From Methanosarcinaceae archaeon (GTDB lineage Archaea > Halobacteriota > Methanosarcinia > Methanosarcinales > Methanosarcinaceae), in contig PXAV01000141.1 in NCBI GenBank assembly GCA_003565715.1, positions 1 to 38,714 of the forward strand: a stretch of 38,714 bases of DNA, written 5' to 3'. Below, piece after piece: positions 8,101 through 16,230 of the stretch. The notes under the pieces were generated by a model. That model saw only the letters and a list, made by a program, of their open reading frames with translations. It was not told the DNA's origin and ran no database searches. Position 1 is the stretch's first letter; each line of letters starts with the position of its first letter. The translations under genes and the position numbers were made by a program.

Positions 8101-9402
8101 TCAAAGTGCATTCCTTCGGTCTATTACCTTCTTTGATTTGCCTTCTGTTCGTGGTATAGTACCTCTCTCTACAAGTTCGACATTTGTCCTTATATTAAGC
8201 ACGCTCTTAAGCTCGTTCTCAACATGCCTCCTTACAGAAGCAAGATCTTTTAGTTCTCCAGTAAAAGCATTCTCTTCAAGTTCAACCTTTACAGTTATCT
8301 CATCAAGCATCTTTACGTTCCTGTCAAGAATTACCTGAAAATGCTCCGTTATTTCAGGTATCCTAACTATTACATCCTCTATCTGCGAGGGGAAGACGTT
8401 TATTCCCCTGACTATGAGCATGTCATCAACCCTACCAAGGAGCCTTGATATACGTGGTGTAGTGCGTCCACAGGAGCATTCACTTTCCAGCAACCTTGTG
8501 ATATCACCAGTCCTGTACCTGATAACTGGAAGAGCTTCCTTTGTAAGGGATGTGATTACAAGTTCACCTTTTTCTCCCTCTGATACTTGTTCACCATTCT
8601 GATCAAGTACTTCCACAAAGAAATGGTCACCCCATATATGCAATCCATCCTGTTGCTCACACTCAAAGGCAATACCAGGACCCATAAGCTCAGACAAGCC
8701 ATAGGAATCATAGGCCTTGATATCAAGTGATTTCTCAAGTTGCTTCCTGGTATTGGAAGACCATGGCTCTGCACCAAAGCATCCAACCTTTAATGAAAGC
8801 TTATCAACAATACCCATTTCATTTGCAGTCTCTGCAAGATAGAGAGCATAGGATGGAGTACAATGAACTGCAGTAACACCAAAATCCATCATCATTTCAA
8901 GCTGCCTGCATGTATTGCCGGTTCCGCTTGGAATTGTCATAGCACCTATTCTTTCCACACCATAATGAAAACCAAGCCCACCCGTGAAAAGTCCATAATT
9001 TACAGCATTCTGAAAAACATCATTATTATCAAGCCCGACCATAGTGAGGTTCCTTGCCATGAGCTCTGACCAGTTTTCTATATCATTGTGCGTATAACCA
9101 ACAACTGTAGGCTTGCCGCTTGTACCCGACGATGCATGTATCCTGACAATCTCGTTATTTGGAACCGCAAATAACCCAAAAGGGTAATTATCCCTCATAT
9201 CTGTCTTGAAAGTCATTGGTAGCTCACAGATATCATCTACAGAGCTGATGTTATCAGGGCCAACGTCAAGCTTGTTGAACTTCTCCCTATAGAAAGGAAC
9301 GTTTTGATAGACTGCTGCAGCCGTCTTCTTCAAGCGTTTTAGCTGTAGTTGAGTAAGTTCTTCTTTCTTCATTGTTTCATATTTTGGCTGCCAGTATCTC
9401 AT
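8101..9402 (-). CDS. paaK: Phenylacetate-CoA ligase (adenylate-forming)
   Basis: A 433-residue cytoplasmic ligase that activates an aryl acid such as phenylacetate through an acyl-AMP to its CoA thioester. Visible family motifs are the phosphate-binding loop SSGTSGKPT (residues 91-99), the adenine motif YDSYGLSELMGPG, and the hinge region YRTGDITRLLE followed by CSCGRTTPRISRLLGRVDD. The C-terminal subdomain has GINVFPSQIEDVI and a conserved lysine region near the end (GKSKKVIDRR). Length is normal for PaaK. The ATG at 9402 has GGAG about 8 nt upstream. Methanogens carry such ligases for aryl acids from aromatic amino acid metabolism, usually near indolepyruvate oxidoreductase, which is not present here. 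The next gene, marker protein 8, is likely in the same transcript. Confidence 0.93.
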   Translation of the reverse strand: MRYWQPKYETMKKEELTQLQLKRLKKTAAAVYQNVPFYREKFNKLDVGPDNISSVDDICELPMTFKTDMRDNYPFGLFAVPNNEIVRIHASSGTSGKPTVVGYTHNDIENWSELMARNLTMVGLDNNDVFQNAVNYGLFTGGLGFHYGVERIGAMTIPSGTGNTCRQLEMMMDFGVTAVHCTPSYALYLAETANEMGIVDKLSLKVGCFGAEPWSSNTRKQLEKSLDIKAYDSYGLSELMGPGIAFECEQQDGLHIWGDHFFVEVLDQNGEQVSEGEKGELVITSLTKEALPVIRYRTGDITRLLESECSCGRTTPRISRLLGRVDDMLIVRGINVFPSQIEDVIVRIPEITEHFQVILDRNVKMLDEITVKVELEENAFTGELKDLASVRRHVENELKSVLNIRTNVELVERGTIPRTEGKSKKVIDRRNAL

Positions 9403-9639
9403 GGGATCATCTCCACTTGCACATCACATAGCATAGGAGTACATATTTAAATGATTTACTATTAGGGACCATTTCCAAACCAAGTATAATTTCTTAAAAA
9501 GAATATGACCTCTACATAAAATGAGATATTTTTGACATACATATATAATTTTAACTGAATATTTCTGTTTTTTTGTACACAATTATTTTAATCATGTCCA
9601 TAAAAAACGAATCAATGCCATCATAGATAAAAAGATGTA

Positions 9640-9653
9640 CATAAATATTTATT
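9640..9653 (+). promoter_or_regulatory. TATA element before the gluzincin peptidase
   Basis: cataaatatttatt lies about 12-25 bp before the ATG at 9665. An archaeal start site about 25 bp downstream of the box would fall at or next to the ATG, so the transcript may be leaderless; no ribosome site is present. Inferred. Confidence 0.4.
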
Positions 9654-9664
9654 GTTAGATATAA

Positions 9665-11014
9665 ATGGCATTTCGCGATAAAAAACGAATTTTTGTAATG
9701 ATTATCCTTATTCTATTTCTAATGTGTACTATACATATAACAGTGGCAACTGTAAACCATGATGATAGAGCAAAGACAGAGGTCTTTTCCACTTACATCG
9801 CTGTTCCGGAGGAGGAGACAGTTAAAGTTTCAAAAGAGATTATCTTCTTTAATATGGATACTTCTACACAGTTCATGAGAGGATATTATTCCAGCTACAA
9901 TTATTATTTACCTAAAAATGCCAAGAATATTGAGGCACGTGATGATGCAGGTTATATATCCTTTGAAAAATCTCCCAATGGGTATCACGTGTTTAATTTT
10001 AGAAGAAAGGTCTGGTTTGAACAGTCATATACCTTTCATATAGAATATGAACTGCAAATAAACCACAACACAGCGGTCTTTGCTTTGCATGAGTCGGGAA
10101 GCAATACAGAGGTCACCTTAAAGATACCATCTGATTTTGATACTCAAATTGGAAGAAGTGATTATACCCTGAAAAACAATGACGATCAGAATATTTATGT
10201 TTTTGAAAAAGGAAAGCATTGGAACAGGACCTATACTGTTGATTCTGTAAGGTCTACACCTTACATGGTACTCACAGGTACGGCTGACCTTAAAGAGAAA
10301 GATGTAGAGATAGAGATAAGATACTGGGAAGGTGAAGAACTGTGGGCACAGGAGACGATGCAGACAACAATAGAGAGCTTAAAGATCCTTGAAGAAAAAT
10401 GGGGAATACCATATCCAGTCTGTTACAATATAAGCATAACACAAGCAAACATTGATCAGACAGGTGGTTATGGTGGTTATAACAAAGGAAGTCAGGGGAT
10501 ATGGCTTTTACATAGCTCAAGCCAATGGATACTGATTCATGAGCTTGCACACTACTGGACAAGAGAGTTTAACTTTGAACAATTGTGGATGGATGAAGGT
10601 TATGCAGATCTATATGCATATCTTGTTCTTAAGGAAATTGATCCCCATGAGGCACAAAAAAGACGGGAAAATTTCATTAAAAGATATAATTCCCTGAAGG
10701 ATACACATGAATATCCGTTATCTGAGTGGAGCACACCTCCAAATATCACAGATCATAATATGGAATATGTTACCTTTGGATACACAAAGTCATTCTATCT
10801 CAAGTGGACAATATATGATTCAATAGGTATAGAATCACTAAAAAAAATAAATAAAAATTTAATAACATATGAAGGTGGCATCTGTAATCCAGAATATATC
10901 CATACAGTAAACTCATTAGCAAATCAGGATATGTCCTTTATTTATGACTACATCTTTGATCCCACAGTAAACATTGAAACCAATAATGTAGATAATCATC
11001 TCGATTTTATTTAA
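9665..11014 (+). CDS. Membrane-anchored M1-like (gluzincin) metallopeptidase
   Basis: A 449-residue protein with an N-terminal signal anchor (about residues 9-28), a beta-rich region to about residue 215, and a zinc peptidase domain. The zinc site is HELAHYW (H292, E293, H296) with the third ligand probably E311 in LWMDEGYAD. In classic M1 aminopeptidases the last histidine and this glutamate are separated by 18 residues; here there are only 14. The GAMEN exopeptidase motif is replaced by GGYGGYNKGSQG. Together these suggest an extracytoplasmic peptidase related to but distinct from aminopeptidase N. No ribosome site is visible; a TATA element sits so close that a leaderless message is likely. 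A VTT-family membrane protein follows after 156 bp. Confidence 0.8.
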   Translation: MAFRDKKRIFVMIILILFLMCTIHITVATVNHDDRAKTEVFSTYIAVPEEETVKVSKEIIFFNMDTSTQFMRGYYSSYNYYLPKNAKNIEARDDAGYISFEKSPNGYHVFNFRRKVWFEQSYTFHIEYELQINHNTAVFALHESGSNTEVTLKIPSDFDTQIGRSDYTLKNNDDQNIYVFEKGKHWNRTYTVDSVRSTPYMVLTGTADLKEKDVEIEIRYWEGEELWAQETMQTTIESLKILEEKWGIPYPVCYNISITQANIDQTGGYGGYNKGSQGIWLLHSSSQWILIHELAHYWTREFNFEQLWMDEGYADLYAYLVLKEIDPHEAQKRRENFIKRYNSLKDTHEYPLSEWSTPPNITDHNMEYVTFGYTKSFYLKWTIYDSIGIESLKKINKNLITYEGGICNPEYIHTVNSLANQDMSFIYDYIFDPTVNIETNNVDNHLDFI

Positions 11015-11170
11015 GGTGCAAGCAGATATTAAATACTACTTTGTTCTAATATACCTTTGAGCTATGTGATTATATATTCCACTTTTCTGACAGATATATA
11101 AACACTTCTCCTCCCATCAGCATTAAAATGTAAAGGTAAGGGAGTCCTACTATACCCAGGAAGCATTAAT

Positions 11171-11779
11171 TTGACAGGGACTACTCGTTTAGATAGAACT
11201 GAACTATCGGGACATTGCATCTTCGATAGGAAAAAGAATAGGTTTATATTTACCCTAATAGCATTGTTCATAGTACTATGGACAGCCGTTCTTTACTTTT
11301 ATTCTCCTGAACAGATAGTGAAAATGATCGGAGTACATAACGTTTACATTTTCATTCTCCTGTTAGCAATGACCGGAGGTGTATCTATTTTCACTACAAC
11401 CCTTTTCTATACATCACTTGTTGCAATATCATTAGGTGGTGTGAATATTTTATTGATTTCGCTTTTTGCAAGCACCGGTCTTCTTTTTGGTGACATTGTG
11501 TTCTATTATCTGGCCCACACAGGAAGCAGGTGTGTACCAGAGAGATACGAGACCGGGATTCTTAGCTTAAAAAAGTGGACAAAGGAGTACGGTGACAGAA
11601 AAATGGTACTGATCATCTTTTTGTATTCAATGACACCACTACCCAGTGATTTGATATCCATCTTTCTTGGAACTGTGACTTTTCCCATTAAAAAGATTAT
11701 TCTGCCAATGATCTTTGGAAAGTTCATATTGATAATTGTATTCTTAGAGCTTGTAAAAATCGGTTACGGGTTTTTGTGA
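11171..11779 (+). CDS. VTT/DedA-family membrane protein (SNARE-associated domain)
   Basis: A 202-residue membrane protein with about five hydrophobic segments (residues 24-46, 54-76, 78-112, 142-166 and 170-200). The central part TLFYTSLVAISLGGVNILLI followed by SLFASTGLLFGDIVFYYLAH has the glycine-rich pattern of the VTT domain of DedA proteins and TMEM41/VMP1 scramblases. SMTPLPSDLISIFLG matches the conserved proline-containing stretch near the C-terminus. Such proteins are linked to lipid flipping and envelope homeostasis. No ATG is available between the upstream stop at 11099 and the first helix, so a TTG at 11171 is taken as start, with aggaag 7 nt upstream. The family call is fair rather than certain. 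Confidence 0.65.
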   Translation: MTGTTRLDRTELSGHCIFDRKKNRFIFTLIALFIVLWTAVLYFYSPEQIVKMIGVHNVYIFILLLAMTGGVSIFTTTLFYTSLVAISLGGVNILLISLFASTGLLFGDIVFYYLAHTGSRCVPERYETGILSLKKWTKEYGDRKMVLIIFLYSMTPLPSDLISIFLGTVTFPIKKIILPMIFGKFILIIVFLELVKIGYGFL

Positions 11780-11887
11780 TTAAAAGGAATAATGCATACT
11801 AGAGAAAAGTTAAGACTATATCAAAAGCATTATTAACCAAAAAAAGATATATCCAGGACAGAGATTAACATATCAGGTGCATAACAT

Positions 11888-12460
11888 ATGAAAATAAGAA
11901 TAGCAACTTATTTGGCAATAGTTGCAGTTGCATTAATAATACTGATCACTGTTTTAAAGGAACCTGGTACTACCCTGGAAATGGTATACAGAACAGCAGG
12001 ACTTTTTGCATTCCTTTTTCTTTTTTTGGTAATATTGTCATCAGAATACATGCCACAAATGAAAAAGATTTTTGGAATGAAATTTATCGATGTTCATCAT
12101 AATCTTGCCAGAATTGGTATTTTCCTGATGCTTGTTCATCCTTTTGCATTTGCATTGAGAGTACAAAGCCTGTCTGTATTTGTTCCAAAGTTCTATCCTC
12201 TTATGGATTTTTTTATACTTGCAGGGAGACCTGCTCTATATATGGTATTATTAGCTGCGACCATAGCCATGTACAGAAAAAAGATGATAAAGAGGTGGAA
12301 AACTACACATTATTCTATGTATCCTGCGTTTTTACTTATTTTTACCCACTCATGGCTAATAGGTACGGATCTGCAATCTGGTATTCTGCAAATTCTATGG
12401 CCAATAATGATATTGATAGTATTTGGGATATTTGTGCATAAACACATTATAAAAAGATAA
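11888..12460 (+). CDS. Ferric-reductase-like transmembrane protein (bis-heme b)
   Basis: A 190-residue polytopic protein with about six helices. Two helices carry spaced histidine pairs: H70/H84 (14 apart) and H141/H154 (13 apart). This is the same spacing as the four heme ligands of NOX2 and the ferric reductases, so the protein probably holds two stacked b hemes and moves electrons across the membrane. There is no fused FAD/NAD domain, which makes it resemble the stand-alone heme subunits of the YedZ/MsrQ type. No molybdopterin partner (MsrP) or flavoprotein is nearby. Methanosarcinaceae make b-type cytochromes, so heme supply is expected. It sits between a VTT protein and a PAS histidine kinase, all on the plus strand with 108- and 174-bp spacers. 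Confidence 0.8.
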   Translation: MKIRIATYLAIVAVALIILITVLKEPGTTLEMVYRTAGLFAFLFLFLVILSSEYMPQMKKIFGMKFIDVHHNLARIGIFLMLVHPFAFALRVQSLSVFVPKFYPLMDFFILAGRPALYMVLLAATIAMYRKKMIKRWKTTHYSMYPAFLLIFTHSWLIGTDLQSGILQILWPIMILIVFGIFVHKHIIKR

Positions 12461-12529
12461 GGTAATAAATATACATAAATTAATTTATATAGTAAAAGTA
12501 CCATTCCTGTGTTAAATATAGTTTTGGTA

Positions 12530-12543
12530 GATATATTTATAAC
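12530..12543 (+). promoter_or_regulatory. Putative TATA element before sensor kinase
   Basis: gatatatttataac lies about 92 bp before the kinase ATG in a 174-bp AT-rich spacer, giving a leader of about 70 nt. Sequence inference only. Confidence 0.35.
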
Positions 12544-12634
12544 TAAAAAAGACATATTTTCATTGGGGTTGTTTGGATTTAAATAAAAGGAGTACTATTA
12601 AATACCGGTCTTCACCTTATGTGAGAAGTTTACA

Positions 12635-15217
12635 ATGGGAGAAAAAAATCACAAATCTCAAGTTAGAACTGTGGATACAAAACACATTGTAGATCACTTG
12701 TTTAAACAGAAATCTGTTGAAGATATGCTTCAAGTACTTGTAAATAACGTAGCATATTTTTTTCCTGAAGCTGAAAACATATCAACCAGAATTGTATTGA
12801 ATGATCAAGTATACATATCATCTGATTTCCAAGAAAACCATTTTATAAGCAGTGATATCCTTATAAATGGTGTAAAAGAAGGAAGTATAGCCATAACGGT
12901 AAACGATATTGATAACTGTTCTAATTCTGACCTAAATTTAAGTGAATACAAAAAAACCCTCAATACAATTTCCGGAATCGCTGCTGTAGCAATTGAAAAA
13001 GTAAAAGAACTAAACCCTTCAAAAAGAGAAACTGCTACTTCTTGTTACTGTTGCAACCTCCTTGATGACTACATTTTCGTTTTGGATAAAAGTTGTAATA
13101 TAATAGATTCAAATAGTAGTTTTGAAAAATGTACAGGATATAGTTCATCTCAGCTTAGCAAAATGAACATGAAGGACATATTTTCTCAGAGTGAAAACAA
13201 TCACTCTGCTATGAAAAAGATACTAAAAGCTTTTGATAAAGGAAACTGTGAATTTGAGATAGAAAATAAATGCATGGATGGCGAATATGTTACATTGAGC
13301 GTTAAATGCAAACCATTTAAACATAAAGACAATGCGTGCCTTTTTTGTGTGGCTAAAGATATATCGAAAAGAAAAATTGCTGAATGTGAGCTTAAAAAAT
13401 CAGAGAAGAAGTATTCAACTTTAGTAAAAAAAGGAAATGATGGTATAGTCATCCTTGTTGATGGTGTGATCAAATTTGCCAATAATAGCATAATTGATAT
13501 TGCAGGGTATGGGCTGACAGAGCTAGAGGGAAAGGATTTCTTGAGATTATTAAATCCCATAGACCATGACAGATATCTTGATTGGATAAAGACATCTTAT
13601 AGAAATGGACCAGGAGAAGATTTATTCAATGTCAATTTCCTTAAAGATAATGGATATTACATACCTGTAGAGATATGTGCTTCTTTTATTGACTATGAAG
13701 ATAAGGAAGCCTTGCTTCTTATAATCAGGGACATAAGTGAGAGGATAGAAAGTGAAAAGTTCCTTCAAATGGAAAGAGACAGACTTTTGAACTATCTGGA
13801 CGTTGCTGGATCAATAATAGGCATCGTTGACAATAATGCAAAGATAATTTTTGTGAACAAGAAGGGAACTCAGATACTTGGTTATAAAAATAAGGAAGAG
13901 ATAATAGGAAAGGACTGGTTTTATGATTTCCTTCCTGAAAGGTTACAAAACATTACAAAAGACATGTTCAAAAAAGTCATGAATAATGAAGTTGACCCTC
14001 CACCTTATTTTGAGAACTACATCCGAACAAAGCAAGGAGAAGAGAGGTTAATATTCTGGCATGATGTACCGCTTGAAGATGAGAATGGAAGAAGGACAGG
14101 CATGATCAGCTCAGGTGAGGATATAACCGAGAACAGAAAAATGGAAGCTATGCTAATGGAGTCTGAGAAGAATCTCAAGACAATATTTGATCACGTAAAT
14201 GATCAGATATATATCTACAGACCCTATGGCAATTTCATAGACGTTAACCAGGAACTTCTCAACTCTACGGGATACACAAAAGAAGAGATGCTTGGAATGA
14301 ACCCAAAAGATCTTTTGCTGCCTGAAGAGAAGTATTTGAAAGATATATACACAGAGCGCGTGCTTGAAGAAAATAATTGTATCTTTGAGATAGCACACAT
14401 AAACAAAATCGGTGAATTAGTTCAGCTAGAAATTAATGCCAGATTGATAGACTACAAAGGTGAAAAAGCAATACTGTCAGTTGCAAGGAATATTACTGAA
14501 AGAAAGAAGGCAGAAGAAAGCCTGAAAATCTATGCTTGTGAACTTAAGAAATCAAATGAACATAAAGAACTTTTTACAGATATTATCAGGCATGATCTGC
14601 TTACCCCTGCAAGTGTGGTAAAAGGATATACTGAAGAACTTCTACATAACATTAAAGATGAGCAGGTCATATGGCTGGCAGAAAAAATAAGAGACAATAA
14701 TGACAGGCTGATTGATCTGCTGGAAACCGCCACAAAACTTGCAAAGCTAGAAAAGGAAGAGGATATTGTTTTTGAAAGAATGGACATACAGGCTGTTTTT
14801 AAGAATGTGGCCAGCGTTTTTAAAGATCAACTTGATATGAAAGAACAGGAACTTTTGTTCAGTGAAGAGAGACACTGTTTAGCCCTTGTAAATCCAGTAA
14901 TAGAAGAAGTATTTTCAAACCTTCTTTCAAATGCTATCAAATATAGCCCCCCAAAAAGTAAAATCGAGATCATATTTGAAGAAGAGCAGGACAGGTGGAG
15001 AATATGTGTGATAGATTATGGAATTGGTATTACAAATAACGATAAAAAACTCCTTTTCAACCGTTTCCATCGTGCAGATAAGGCAGGAATAAAAGGAAGC
15101 GGGCTTGGACTTGCAATCGTAAAGAGGGTAATTGAACTGCATGACGGAGAATATGGAGTGAAGGATAATCCTAGTGGAAAAGGAAGTGTTTTCTGGGTGA
15201 CTGTCAAAAAAGAGTGA
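12635..15217 (+). CDS. Multi-PAS sensor histidine kinase, probably cytoplasmic
   Basis: An 860-residue kinase without membrane segments. Domain order: an N-terminal sensory domain (about 15-125), PAS1 (140-250), PAS2 (258-372), PAS3 (385-502), PAS4 (512-625), HisKA (643-705) and HATPase (745-858). The phospho-acceptor is H653 in IIRHDLLTP. The ATP-binding part shows the N box NLLSNAIKYSP, G1 DYGIGIT and G2 GSGLGLAIVKRV. Each PAS ends in a variant of the I-R-D-I-S/T-E-R linker. PAS1 is cysteine-rich (CYCC at 137-140, C225, C235, C238). No response regulator is encoded nearby, as is usual for Methanosarcinaceae kinases. Its N-terminal domain resembles that of the other kinase in this window (29865-31811). 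A tiny membrane protein follows. Confidence 0.93.
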   Translation: MGEKNHKSQVRTVDTKHIVDHLFKQKSVEDMLQVLVNNVAYFFPEAENISTRIVLNDQVYISSDFQENHFISSDILINGVKEGSIAITVNDIDNCSNSDLNLSEYKKTLNTISGIAAVAIEKVKELNPSKRETATSCYCCNLLDDYIFVLDKSCNIIDSNSSFEKCTGYSSSQLSKMNMKDIFSQSENNHSAMKKILKAFDKGNCEFEIENKCMDGEYVTLSVKCKPFKHKDNACLFCVAKDISKRKIAECELKKSEKKYSTLVKKGNDGIVILVDGVIKFANNSIIDIAGYGLTELEGKDFLRLLNPIDHDRYLDWIKTSYRNGPGEDLFNVNFLKDNGYYIPVEICASFIDYEDKEALLLIIRDISERIESEKFLQMERDRLLNYLDVAGSIIGIVDNNAKIIFVNKKGTQILGYKNKEEIIGKDWFYDFLPERLQNITKDMFKKVMNNEVDPPPYFENYIRTKQGEERLIFWHDVPLEDENGRRTGMISSGEDITENRKMEAMLMESEKNLKTIFDHVNDQIYIYRPYGNFIDVNQELLNSTGYTKEEMLGMNPKDLLLPEEKYLKDIYTERVLEENNCIFEIAHINKIGELVQLEINARLIDYKGEKAILSVARNITERKKAEESLKIYACELKKSNEHKELFTDIIRHDLLTPASVVKGYTEELLHNIKDEQVIWLAEKIRDNNDRLIDLLETATKLAKLEKEEDIVFERMDIQAVFKNVASVFKDQLDMKEQELLFSEERHCLALVNPVIEEVFSNLLSNAIKYSPPKSKIEIIFEEEQDRWRICVIDYGIGITNNDKKLLFNRFHRADKAGIKGSGLGLAIVKRVIELHDGEYGVKDNPSGKGSVFWVTVKKE

Positions 15218-15283
15218 GTAACGGTAAAGAACCAAAAACTCCATGACGAATATTGAATATGAGATTCTGTTTCTGAAAAAAAA

Positions 15284-15298
15284 CATGGTTTTACCATG
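15284..15298 (-). terminator. Weak hairpin plus T-run, leftward
   Basis: Read on the minus strand, CATGGT-AAA-ACCATG (6-bp arms) is followed by eight T residues. It would stop leftward transcription coming from the CobW-like gene, but it lies past the small plus-strand gene at 15452-15574, so its role is uncertain. Confidence 0.3.
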
Positions 15299-15451
15299 AT
15301 AAATAATTCCATTGATCAGCATTGTACTTTGATATATGTCGTTGTTCTTGACATTTGAACTGATGGATAAGCATAAATAAAATAAATACAAGCATACATC
15401 TGAACTATTTATCATACAAAAAAAAAGTATATAATGAAAGTGGTGTAAACA

Positions 15452-15574
15452 ATGAGTGATGAAAATAATAAAAAAAATCTGTTGAATAATATTATGATCG
15501 TTATAATGGCTACATTTGTTATAGTTATCTTGACTGTTTTCTTTGCAATCATGATGGAAATGGGAATACTTTAA
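15452..15574 (+). CDS. 40-residue single-pass membrane protein
   Basis: A complete short frame, ATG to TAA, encoding a polar basic/acidic N-terminus (MSDENNKKNLLNN) and one continuous hydrophobic helix, about residues 14-36 (IMIVIMATFVIVILTVFFAI), ending in MMEMGIL. This topology is typical of regulatory micro-membrane proteins. GGTG about 6 nt before the ATG can pair with the archaeal 16S tail. A TATA-like AT-rich stretch (gcataaataaaataaata, near 15369-15386) lies about 70 bp upstream. It follows the PAS kinase gene by 234 bp on the same strand. No family is recognised. The hydrophobic run in the correct frame of AT-rich DNA could arise by chance, but start, ribosome site and topology together favour a real gene. 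Confidence 0.55.
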   Translation: MSDENNKKNLLNNIMIVIMATFVIVILTVFFAIMMEMGIL

Positions 15575-15633
15575 TTCCACACTATCAAATAAACAAACAC
15601 TGAATAAATTTATTTATATATTATATATAGCCA

Positions 15634-16230
15634 TCAAAAAGTATAATTTGTGAGCATATTAACAAAATCACTAAATCTGTGTCCTTCTAAACCAGAAGAG
15701 TGCTCAAATATATGTGCATCAGGATTCGTCTCTTTAATTATACTCCTCAGCCCTAATACTTTTTTCTTATCGATCGGATAAACATCTGCATATACTATCT
15801 CTGTATCTTTGATCTGCCTACTAACTATCCTGGGAAGCATATGCACACCCTTTTTCAGGATATCAATATCAAATACAAAAATAATAGGTCCAAAGGTAAT
15901 ATCCTTTAACTTCAAATTTAAAAGTTCCTTCCTTACCTTCCCAGGCTGTAAGCTGAATGGGAGCTCTATTAGGATATGGTCAAAAGTTGATATATTATTG
16001 GTTTCCTGTAGATAATCCAGCAGTTCGGTCGTAAATGTGCATGGAATGTTCATCATCTCTTTTATGATAATAGAAGAATCCTTAAAATTTAGGTTCTTTA
16101 TATTGGTTTCTGTCTCCTCAATGACAATTACCCCTATCTTATGACCTCTTGTGGTCAGTTCATTATCGAGAGAAAAAATAAATTTTTTCTTATCAATTCC
16201 TGCAAAACCGCCTATCAAATGAATTTGCAT
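15634..16230 (-). CDS. Degenerate CobW/COG0523-like P-loop protein
   Basis: A 198-residue protein with the layout of the GTPase domain of CobW metallochaperones. The P-loop region is GGFAGIDKKKF: K14 is kept, but the glycine before it is Asp and the Thr/Ser after it is Lys, so Mg-nucleotide binding is doubtful. The family CxCC metal motif is reduced to one cysteine (IPCTFTTELLDYL, C64). DHILIELPFSLQPGKV corresponds to the switch strand ending D-x-x-x-I-E-P/L, and the NKxD loop is replaced by YADVYPID. About 40 residues upstream could be added in frame, but the ATG at 16230 has GAGGAG 7 nt upstream and gives a proper family start. The C-terminal CobW domain is absent. It is probably an inactive or repurposed paralogue; its partner is unknown. 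Confidence 0.6.
   Translation of the reverse strand: MQIHLIGGFAGIDKKKFIFSLDNELTTRGHKIGVIVIEETETNIKNLNFKDSSIIIKEMMNIPCTFTTELLDYLQETNNISTFDHILIELPFSLQPGKVRKELLNLKLKDITFGPIIFVFDIDILKKGVHMLPRIVSRQIKDTEIVYADVYPIDKKKVLGLRSIIKETNPDAHIFEHSSGLEGHRFSDFVNMLTNYTF

Noticed and set aside
14927-15580. 217-codon minus-strand frame over the kinase 3' end and the small membrane gene
   Set aside because: Composition is rich in H, S, Y, F and I, without motifs; it is antisense to the conserved ATPase domain of the kinase.
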